The notes under the pieces were generated by a model. It worked only from the letters and a program-made list of their open reading frames with translations, ran no database searches and had not been told where the DNA came from. A stretch of 64,000 nucleotides of DNA from Owenia fusiformis (lineage: Eukaryota > Annelida > Polychaeta > Sabellida > Oweniidae): the NCBI GenBank assembly GCA_903813345.2, contig CAIIXF020000002.1:33622109-33686108 (forward strand), written 5' to 3'. Below are positions 37,101 through 49,100 of the stretch, piece by piece. The stretch's first letter is position 1; each line of letters opens with the position of its first letter. A program made the position numbers and the translations under genes.

Positions 37101-40100
37101 CCAATTTCGATCTTTGTTATACAAAATATTTTTCCCGTTATGCACGGGAACCATCCAATGGAAAGGTATTGTCGTTCTAACAATGCATTTATGCTTATTA
37201 AGGAAAATTGAGGTCGCATAGAGTAAGGGGACATGGTATCATGGCTACTTCGAGAGATACTGTTATGGTATTTCCCCGGGTATTTCACAAAATTTACTGC
37301 ATTACGGCATTGCCCAAAGACTGTCCTGTACTTCTTTAGTTTTAAATTCAGGACTGAAGAAACTTGATCTAAAACTTATCTTTCATTGTGTCATTTAATA
37401 GAGATTTACATTTTAGATGCTGTTGTCAGTTTTCTTTCCACTTTTGATTTTCACACCATTTATACGGTTTGGAAATCCCAGCAGAAACCTGTTCAAGAAA
37501 CTGATTAAATTCTACAACCTAGCTGTTGTCAAATTCACCATGTATACAGTAAGAAAATATGTTCATAGTTTTTCACCTAAGAGATCACACACCATGTACC
37601 AACTAAAATTTTCACGTTATCCACCACTTTAAACATGTAGATTGGTCAAAATTAAGGATCCGGTCAAAACTGTTCTGCACATGAATCTTCTCATTACAAT
37701 AAACAAAATTCTTTTTTTTTCAATGTTGATTTATGTTTAACATGATTAATGTATTATACTATAATGTATCCATCATCCTTTACAGATCAGCCAGATCATT
37801 TTTATCCTGCTTTTCTCGTACTTTATTCTGTTCGACTTTGATGCCTTAAACGATGATGCCTCAATCACTGTCATAGAACTTATCCTGATGGTTTGGACCG
37901 GAACCCTCATGCTGGAGGAAATAAGACAAGTGAGATTATGAATCTAAAGAAGGGGAAACATTTTCCCCATTTTATAGTTGATCACTTCCTTTTCGTTTTG
38001 TGCTATTTTCTACGATATATTATCTGAATACTATATCTCGATGTGATGTTTTAAATAAACATAAATCTGACACCCTTCACAATCTTGATTCAGAATGACA
38101 AGCCATGATATTGCCGTATTCGACGAGTTAGAAACTGACATTCTTTTGATATATATTTCGAAATATTCTCTCCGTTACTAGAATGCAAAGTTCGTTCGTG
38201 TTGTAGTTTTAGCTTTATTTTTTTTTATATTAATGCATCAAAGTTCATAAAACTTACTTTTACGTTTAGGTTTTTGTAGAGAGGATGAAATGGTTCAAGA
38301 GCCTATGGAATCTAGTTGACTTTGGCGGCATGCTTCTAGTGGTCACTGCGTTCAGTATCCGTATTGCCAGCTATAACGCTTATATTCCACACAACAAGGA
38401 CTTTTACCAGAATGCTTATGATATCAGTAGACTGTTTTACGCCATGAGTTGCCTTCTGTGGTACTGTAGAGTGTGCAATGTATTCCTCACGAGCTCCTAC
38501 TTCGGTCCATTACTTATCATGATATTGCGGATGGTGAGGAGATATTTCAGTATGAGTATGACGTATTTACTACTGATACATGTTGTTTTATAATGTATAC
38601 ACATGTATAGTAACTTTTACCGATTACTGTATTCATTACGTGTTTATTATGTCACCACTAGAAGGGGTGGCATATTGTTATAGTCTTCAACTTTTTGTGG
38701 ACCGGACAGAATTCGGTGGTTGGCGTTTGACGGACGATGTTCGACTGTTGGCGTTCGGTAGTCGGCGTCTGTAATAAGTGACAGGTGGTGACATTTTGCA
38801 TGCCAATGCCTTGTTTACCTTTGTGCCAGAGGGTTTGTTATTGATTGCCCTCCTACGCTCGATACGTTTTGTTCCTTTCGAATCAAAATAATCAAATATA
38901 TTTAAATTAATTGTGTGACTGTCAATACTACACAATGTCCCCGCCCAATATTGTTTGATCCCATCCTATCTAGAAAGATGATCAGATCTAGAACTTATAT
39001 AACGTCCTTGTCCGTTATAACCAAATATATCTCTTATATTTCTTCAGCTTGTGGAGGTAGTCTTCTTCCTGATCATTTTGGCTGTCTTCCTGGTTGGCTA
39101 TGGCGTTGCAAGTCAGGCCCTCATGTACACACACAGAGAGCCGTTCTTATACGTCATCAAACACGTCATATATCATCCCTTCTGGAATCTGTTGGGAGAA
39201 TTGAACTTAGAAGAAGTTGAAGGTAACTTTTTGATAACGCTCAGTAGATTACTATAAGCTAAGTATATTAAAATAGAAGATGCTTATTTAAATATTAAGA
39301 AAATGGGTGTTTTAATACTCCAAGTAACGTTTCATCGTATCAATAATGTTGACTGTTCAATTTTCATTTTAGGTGACCCTTATTGCAAAGAGGGGTCAAC
39401 CGACTGCTCCCAGCAACACTTCATGGTGGCAATAATGCTTGCTGTTCAATTTTCATTTTAGGTGACCCTTATTGCAAAGAGGGGTCAACCGACTGCTCCC
39501 AGCAACACTTCATGGTGGCAATAATGCTTGCTGTTCAATTTTCATTTTAGGTGACCCTTATTGCAAAGAGGGGTCAACCGACTGCTCCCAGCAACACTTC
39601 ATGGTGGCAATAATGCTTGCTGTTCAATTTTCATTTTAGGTGACCCTTATTGCAAAGAGGGGTCAACCGACTGCTCCCAGCAACACTTCATGGTGGCAAT
39701 AATGCTTGCTGTTCAATTTTCATTTTAGGTGACCCTTATTGCAAAGAGGGGTCAACCGACTGCTCCCAGCAACACTTCATGGTGGCAATAATGCTTGCTG
39801 TTCAATTTTCATTTTAGGTGACCCTTATTGCAAAGAGGGGTCAACAGACTGCTCCCAGCAACACTTCATGGTGGCAATAATGCTTGCTGTTCAACTCTCA
39901 TTTTAGGTGACCCTTATTGCAAAGAGGGGTCAACCGACTGCTCCCAGCAACACTTCATGGTGGCAATAATGCTTGCTGTTCAATTTTCATTTTAGGTGAC
40001 CCTTATTGCAAAGAGGGGTCAAGCGACTGCTCCCAGCAACACTTCATGGTGGCAATAATGCTTGCTGTTCAATTTTCATTTTAGGTGACCCTTATTGCAA

Positions 40101-43100
40101 AGAGGGGTCAAGCGACTGCTCCCAGCAACACTTCATGGTGGCAATAATGCTTGCTGTTCAACTCTCATTTTAGGTGACCCTTATTGCAAAGAGGGGTCAA
40201 GCGACTGCTCCCAGCAACACTTCATGGTGGCAATAATGCTTGCTGTTCAATTTTCATTTTAGGTGACCCTTATTGCAAAGAGGGGTCAACCGACTGCTCC
40301 CAGCAACACTTCATGGTGGCAATAATGCTTGCTGTTCAATTTTCATTTTAGGTGACCCTTATTGCAAAGAGGGGTCAACCGACTGCTCCCAGCAACACTT
40401 CATGGTGGCAATAATGCTTGCTGTTCAATTTTCATTTTAGGTGACCCTTATTGCAAAGAGGGGTCAACCGACTGCTCCCAGCAAAACTTCATGGTGGCAA
40501 TAATGCTTGCTGTTCAATTTTCATTTTAGGTGACCCTTATTGCAAAGAGGGGTCAACCGACTGCTCCCAGCAACACTTCATGGTGGCAATAATGCTTGCT
40601 GTTCAATTTTCATTTTAGGTGACCCTTATTGCAAAGAGGGGTCAACCGACTGCTCCCAGCAACACTTCATGGTGGCAATAATGCTTGCTGTTCAATTTTC
40701 ATTTTAGGTGACCCTTATTGCAAAGAGGGGTCAACCGACTGCTCCCAGCAACACTTCATGGTGGCAATAATGCTTGCTGTTCAATTTTCATTTTAGGTGA
40801 CCCTTATTGCAAAGAGGGGTCAACCGACTGCTCCCAGCAACACTTCATGGTGGCAATAATGCTTGCTGTTCAATTTTCATTTTAGGTGACCCTTATAGCA
40901 AAGAGGGGTCAACCGACTGCTCCCAGCAACACTTCATGGTGGCAATAATGCTTGCTGTTCAATTTTCATTTTAGGTGACCCTTATTGCAAAGAGGGGTCA
41001 ACCGACTGCTCCCAGCAACACTTCATGGTGGCAATAATGCTTGCTGTTCAATTTTCATTTTAGGTGACCCTTATTGCAAAGAGGGGTCAACCGACTGCTC
41101 CCAGCAACACTTCATGGTGGCAATAATGCTTGCTGTTCAACTCTCATTTTAGGTGACCCTTATTGCAAAGAGGGGTCAACCGACTGCTCCCAGCAACACT
41201 TCATGGTGGCAATAATGCTTGCTGTTCAATTTTCATTTTAGGTGACCCTTATTGCAAAGAGGGGTCAACCGACTGCTCTCAGCAACACTTCATGGTGGCA
41301 ATAATGCTTGCTGTTCAATTTTCATTTTAGGTGACCCTTATTGCAAAGAGGGGTCAACCGACTGCTCCCAGCAACACTTCATGGTGGCAATAATGCTTGC
41401 TGTTCAATTTTCATTTTAGGTGACCCTTATTGCAAAGAGGGGTCAACCGACTGCTCCCAGCAACACTTCATGGTGGCAATAATGCTTGCTGTTCAATTTT
41501 CATTTTAGGTGACCCTTATTGCAAAGAGGGGTCAACCGACTGCTCCCAGCAACACTTCATGGTGGCAATAATGCTTGCTGTTCAATTTTCATTTTAGGTG
41601 ACCCTTATTGCAAAGAGGGGTCAACCGACTGCTCCCAGCAACACTTCATGGTGGCAATAATGCTTGCTGTTCAATTTTCATTTTAGGTGACCCTTATTGC
41701 AAAGAGGGGTCAAGCGAGTGCTCCCAGCAACACTTCATGGTGGCAATAATGCTTGCTGTTCAATTTTCATTTTAGGTGACCCTTATTGCAAAGAGGGGTC
41801 AACCGACTGCTCCCAGCAACACTTCATGGTGGCAATAATGCTTGCTGTTCAATTTTCATTTTAGGTGACCCTTATTGCAAAGAGGGGTCAACCGACTGCT
41901 CCCAGCAACACTTCATGGTGGCAATAATGCTTGCTGTTCAATTTTCATTTTAGGTGACCCTTATTGCAAAGAGGGGTCAACCGACTGCTCCCAGCAACAC
42001 TTCATGGTGGCAATAATGCTTGCTGTTCAATTTTCATTTTAGGTGACCCTTATTGCAAAGAGGGGTCAACCGACTGCTCTCAGCAACACTTCATGGTGGC
42101 AATAATGCTTGCTGTTCAATTTTCATTTTAGGTGACCCTTATTGCAAAGAGGGGTCAACCGACTGCTCCCAGCAACACTTCATGGTGGCAATAATGCTTG
42201 CTGTTCAATTTTCATTTTAGGTGACCCTTATTGCAAAGAGGGGTCAACCGACTGCTCCCAGCAACACTTCATGGTGGCAATAATGCTTGCTGTTCAATTT
42301 TCATTTTAGGTGACCCTTATTGCAAAGAGGGGTCAACCGACTGCTCCCAGCAACACTTCATGGTGGCAATAATGCTTGCTGTTCAATTTTCATTTTAGGT
42401 GACCCTTATTGCAAAGAGGGGTCAACCGACTGCTCCCAGCAACACTTCATGGTGGCAATAATGCTTGCTGTTCAATTTTCATTTTAGGTGACCCTTATTG
42501 CAAAGAGGGGTCAAGCGAGTGCTCCCAGCAACACTTCATGGTGGCAATAATGCTTGCTGTTCAATTTTCATTTTAGGTGACCCTTATTGCAAAGAGGGGT
42601 CAACCGACTGCTCCCAGCAACACTTCATGGTGGCAATAATGCTTGCTGTTCAATTTTCATTTTAGGTGACCCTTATTGCAAAGAGGGGTCAACCGACTGC
42701 TCCCAGCAACACTTCATGGTGGCAATAATGCTTGCTGTTCAATTTTCATTTTAGGTGACCCTTATTGCAAAGAGGGGTCAACCGACTGCTCCCAGCAACA
42801 CTTCATGGTGCCGATAATGCTTGCTGTTCAATTTTCATTTTAGGTGACCCTTATTGCAAAGAGGGGTCAACCGACTGCTCCCAGCAACACTTCATGGTGG
42901 CAATAATGCTTGCTGTTCAATTTTCATTTTAGGTGACCCTTATTGCAAAGAGGGGTCAACCGACTGCTCCCAGCAACACTTCATGGTGGCAATAATGCTT
43001 GCTGTTCAATTTTCATTTTAGGTGACCCTTATTGCAAAGAGGGGTCAACCGACTGCTCCCAGCAACACTTCATGGTGGCAATAATGCTTGCTGTTCAATT

Positions 43101-46100
43101 TTCATTTTAGGTGACCCTTATTGCAAAGAGGGGTCAACCGACTGCTCCCAGCAACACTTCATGGTGGCAATAATGCTTGCTGTTCAACTTTCATTTTAGG
43201 TGACCCTTATTGCAAAGAGGGGTCAACCGACTGCTCCCAGCAACACTTCATGGTGGCAATAATGCTTGCTGTTCAATTTTCATTTTAGGTGACCCTTATT
43301 GCAAAGAGGGGTCAACCGACTGCTCCCAGCAACACTTCATGGTGGCAATAATGCTTGCTGTTCAATTTTCATTTTAGGTGACCCTTATTGCAAAGAGGGG
43401 TCAACCGACTGCTCCCAGCAACACTTCATGGTGGCAATAATGCTTGCTGTTCAATTTTCATTTTAGGTGACCCTTATTGCAAAGAGGGGTCAACCGACTG
43501 CTCCCAGCAACACTTCATGGTGGCAATAATGCTTGCTGTTCAATTTTCATTTTAGGTGACCCTTATTGCAAAGAGGGGTCAACCGACTGCTCCCAGCAAC
43601 ACTTCATGGTGGCAATAATGCTTGCTGTTCAATTTTCATTTTAGGTGACCCTTATTGCAAAGAGGGGTCAACCGACTGCTCCCAGCAACACTTCATGGTG
43701 GCAATAATGCTTGCTGTTCAATTTTCATTTTAGGTGACCCTTATTGCAAAGAGGGGTCAACCGACTGCTCCAGCAACACTTCATGGTGGCAATAATGCTT
43801 GCTGTTCAATTTTCATTTTAGGTGACCCTTATTGCAAAGAGGGGTCAACCGACTGCTCCCAGCAACACTTCATGGTGGCAATAATGCTTGCTGTTCAATT
43901 TTCATTTTAGGTGACCCTTATTGCAAAGAGGGGTCAACCGACTGCTCCCAGCAACACTTCATGGTGGCAATAATGCTTGCTGTTCAATTTTCATTTTAGG
44001 TGACCCTTATTGCAAAGAGGGGTCAACCGACTGCTCCCAGCAACACTTCATGGTGGCAATAATGCTTGCTGTTCAATTTTCATTTTAGGTGACCCTTATT
44101 GCAAAGAGGGGTCAAGCGAGTGCTCCCAGCAACACTTCATGGTGGCAATAATGCTTGCTGTTCAATTTTCATTTTAGGTGACCCTTATTGCAAAGAGGGG
44201 TCAACCGACTGCTCCCAGCAACACTTCATGGTGGCAATAATGCTTGCTGTTCAATTTTCATTTTAGGTGACCCTTATTGCAAAGAGGGGTCAACCGACTG
44301 CTCCCAGCAACACTTCATGGTGGCAATAATGCTTGCTGTTCAACTCTCATTTTAGGTGACCCTTATTGCAAAGAGGGGTCAACCGACTGCTCCCAGCAAC
44401 ACTTCATGGTGGCAATAATGCTTGCTGTTCAATTTTCATTTTAGGTGACCCTTATTGCAAAGAGGGGTCAACCGACTGCTCCCAGCAACACTTCATGGTG
44501 GCAATAATGCTTGCTGTTCAATTTTCATTTTAGGTGACCCTTATAGCAAAGAGGGGTCAACCGACTGCTCCCAGCAACACTTCATGGTGGCAATAATGCT
44601 TGCTGTTCAATTTTCATTTTAGGTGACCCTTATTGCAAAGAGGGGTCAACCGACTGCTCCCAGCAACACTTCATGGTGGCAATAATGCTTGCTGTTCAAT
44701 TTTCATTTTAGGTGACCCTTATTGCAAAGAGGGGTCAACCGACTGCTCCCAGCAACACTTCATGGTGGCAATAATGCTTGCTGTTCAATTTTCATTTTAG
44801 GTGACCCTTATTGCAAAGAGGGGTCAACCGACTGCTCCCAGCAACACTTCATGGTGGCAATAATGCTTGCTGTTCAATTTTCATTTTAGGTGACCCTTAT
44901 TGCAAAGAGGGGTCAACCGACTGCTCCCAGCAACACTTCATGGTGGCAATAATGCTTGCTGTTCAATTTTCATTTTAGGTGACCCTTATTGCAAAGAGGG
45001 GTCAACCGACTGCTCCCAGCAACACTTCATGGTGGCAATAATGCTTGCTGTTCAATTTTCATTTTAGGTGACCCTTATTGCAAAGAGGGGTCAACCGACT
45101 GCTCCCAGCAACACTTCATGGTGGCAATAATGCTTGCTGTTCAATTTTCATTTTAGGTGACCCTTATTGCAAAGAGGGGTCAACCGACTGCTCCCAGCAA
45201 CACTTCATGGTGGCAATAATGCTTGCTGTTCAATTTTCATTTTAGGTGACCCTTATTGCAAAGAGGGGTCAACCGACTGCTCCCATGCAACACTTCATGG
45301 TGGCAATAATGCTTGCTGTTCAATTTTCATTTTAGGTGACCCTTATTGCAAAGAGGGGTCAACCGACTGCTCCCAGCAACACTTCATGGTGGCAATAATG
45401 CTTGCTGTTCAATTTTCATTTTAGGTGACCCTTATTGCAAAGAGGGGTCAACCGACTGCTCCCAGCAACACTTCATGGTGGCAATAATGCTTGCTGTTCA
45501 ATTTTCATTTTAGGTGACCCTTATTGCAAAGAGGGGTCAACCGACTGCTCCCAGCAACACTTCATGGTGGCAATAATGCTTGCTGTTCAATTTTCATTTT
45601 AGGTGACCCTTATTGCAAAGAGGGGTCAAGCGACGTGCTCCCAGCAACACTTCATGGTGGCAATAATGCTTGCTGTTCAATTTTCATTTTAGGTGACCCT
45701 TATTGCAAAGAGGGGTCAACCGACTGCTCCCAGCAACACTTCATGGTGGCAATAATGCTTGCTGTTCAATTTTCATTTTAGGTGACCCTTATTGCAAAGA
45801 GGGGTCAACCGACTGCTCCCAGCAACACTTCATGGTGGCAATAATGCTTGCTGTTCAACTCTCATTTTAGGTGACCCTTATTGCAAAGAGGGGTCAACCG
45901 ACTGCTCCCAGCAACACTTCATGGTGGCAATAATGCTTGCTGTTCAATTTTCATTTTAGGTGACCCTTATTGCAAAGAGGGGTCAACCGACTGCTCCCAG
46001 CAACACTTCATGGTGGCAATAATGCTTGCTGTTCAACTCTTCATTTTAGGTGACCCTTATTGCAAAGAGGGGTCAACCGACTGCTCCCAGCAACACTTCA

Positions 46101-49100
46101 TGGTGGCAATAATGCTTGCTGTTCAATTTTCATTTTAGGTGACCCTTATTGCAAAGAGGGGTCAACCGACTGCTCCCAGCAACACTTCATGGTGGCAATA
46201 ATGCTTGCTGTTCAATTTTCATTTTAGGTGACCCTTATTGCAAAGAGGGGTCAAGCGACGTGCTCCCAGCAACACTTCATGGTGGCAATAATGCTTGCTG
46301 TTCAATTTTCATTTTAGGTGACCCTTATTGCAAAGAGGGGTCAACCGACTGCTCCCAGCAACACTTCATGGTGGCAATAATGCTTGCTGTTCAATTTTCA
46401 TTTTAGGTGACCCTTATTGCAAAGAGGGGTCAACCGACTGCTCCCAGCAACACTTCATGGTGGCAATAATGCTTGCTGTTCAATTTTCATTTTAGGTGAC
46501 CCTTATTGCAAAGAGGGGTCAACCGACTGCTCCCAGCAACACTTCATGGTGGCAATAATGCTTGCTGTTCAATTTTCATTTTAGGTGACCCTTATTGCAA
46601 AGAGGGGTCAACCGACTGCTCCCAGCAACACTTCATGGTGGCAATAATGCTTGCTGTTCAACTCTCATTTTAGGTGACCCTTATTGCAAAGAGGGGTCAA
46701 CCGACTGCTCCCAGCAACACTTCATGGTGGCAATAATGCTTGCTGTTCAATTTTCATTTTAGGTGACCCTTATTGCAAAGAGGGGTCAACCGACTGCTCC
46801 CAGCAACACTTCATGGTGGCAATAATGCTTGCTGTTCAATTTTCATTTTAGGTGACCCTTATTGCAAAGAGGGGTCAACCGACTGCTCCCAGCAACACTT
46901 CATGGTGGCAATAATGCTTGCTGTTCAATTTTCATTTTAGGTGACCCTTATTGCAAAGAGGGGTCAACCGACTGCTCCCAGCAACACTTCATGGTGGCAA
47001 TAATGCTTGCTGTTCAATTTTCATTTTAGGTGACCCTTATTGCAAAGAGGGGTCAACCGACTGCTCCCAGCAACACTTCATGGTGGCAGATAATGCTTGC
47101 TGTTCAATTTTCATTTTAGGTGACCCTTATTGCAAAGAGGGGTCAACCGACTGCTCCCAGCAACACTTCATGGTGGCAATAATGCTTGCTGTTCAATTTT
47201 CATTTTAGGTGACCCTTATTGCAAAGAGGGGTCAACCGACTGCTCCCAGCAACACTTCATGGTGGCAATAATGCTTGCTGTTCAATTTTCATTTTAGGTG
47301 ACCCTTATTGCAAAGAGGGGTCAACCGACTGCTCCCAGCAACACTTCATGGTGGCAATAATGCTTGCTGTTCAATTTTCATTTTAGGTGACCCTTATTGC
47401 AAAGAGGGGTCAACCGACTGCTCCCAGCAACACTTCATGGTGGCAATAATGCTTGCTGTTCAATTTTCATTTTAGGTGACCCTTATTGCAAAGAGGGGTC
47501 AACCGACTGCTCCCAGCAACACTTCATGGTGGCAATAATGCTTGCTGTTCAATTTTCATTTTAGGTGACCCTTATTGCAAAGAGGGGTCAACCGACTGCT
47601 CCCAGCAACACTTCATGGTGGCAATAATGCTTGCTGTTCAATTTTCATTTTAGGTGACCCTTATTGCAAAGAGGGGTCAACCGACTGCTCCCAGCAACAC
47701 TTCATGGTGGCAATAATGCTTGCTGTTCAACTCTCATTTTAGGTGACCCTTATTGCAAAGAGGGGTCAACCGACTGCTCCCAGCAATACTTCATGGTGGC
47801 AATAATGCTTGCTGTTCAATTTTCATTTTAGGTGACCCTTATTGCAAAGAGGGGTCAACCGACTGCTCCCAGCAACACTTCATGGTGGCAATAATGCTTG
47901 CTGTTCAATTTTCATTTTAGGTGACCCTTATTGCAAAGAGGGGTCAACCGACTGCTCCCAGCAACACTTCATGGTGGCAATAATGCTTGCTGTTCAATTT
48001 TCATTTTAGGTGACCCTTATTGCAAAGAGGGGTCAACCGACTGCTCCCAGCAACACTTCATGGTGGCAATAATGCTTGCTGTTCAATTTTCATTTTAGGT
48101 GACCCTTATTGCAAAGAGGGGTCAACCGACTGCTCCCAGCAACACTTCATGGTGGCAATAATGCTTGCTGTTCAATTTTCATTTTAGGTGACCCTTATTG
48201 CAAAGAGGGGTCAACCGACTGCTCCCAGCAACACTTCATGGTGGCAATAATGCTTGCTGTTCAATTTTCATTTTAGGTGACCCTTATTGCAAAGAGGGGT
48301 CAAGCGACTGCTCCCAGCAACACTTCATGGTGGCAATAATGCTTGCTGTTCAATTTTCATTTTAGGTGACCCTTATTGCAAAGAGGGGTCAACCGACTGC
48401 TCCCAGCAACACTTCATGGTGGCAATAATGCTTGCTGTTCAATTTTCATTTTAGGTGACCCTTATTGCAAAGAGGGGTCAACCGACTGCTCCCAGCAACA
48501 CTTCATGGTGGCAATAATGCTTGCTGTTCAATTTTCATTTTAGGTGACCCTTATTGCAAAGAGGGGTCAACCGACTGCTCCCAGCAACACTTCATGGTGG
48601 CAATAATGCTTGCTGTTCAATTTTCATTTTAGGTGACCCTTATTGCAAAGAGGGGTCAACCGACTGCTCCCAGCAACACTTCATGGTGGCAATAATGCTT
48701 GCTGTTCAATTTTCATTTTAGGTGACCCTTATTGCAAAGAGGGGTCAAGCGACTGCTCCCAGCAACACTTCATGGTGGCAATAATGCTTGCTGTTCAATT
48801 TTCATTTTAGGTGACCCTTATTGCAAAGAGGGGTCAACCGACTGCTCCCAGCAACACTTCATGGTGGCAATAATGCTTGCTGTTCAATTTTCATTTTAGG
48901 TGACCCTTATTGCAAAGAGGGGTCAACCGACTGCTCCCAGCAACACTTCATGGTGGCAATAATGCTTGCTGTTCAATTTTCATTTTAGGTGACCCTTATT
49001 GCAAAGAGGGGTCAACCGACTGCTCCCAGCAACACTTCATGGTGGCAATAATGCTTGCTGTTCAATTTTCATTTTAGGTGACCCTTATAGCAAAGAGGGG

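Noticed and set aside
45167-47208. Several 85-codon plus-strand frames repeating LLPATLHGGNNACC
   Set aside because: Off-frame readings of the 89-bp TRPM array created where indels join frames. The true exon frame is GDPYCKEGSTDC.
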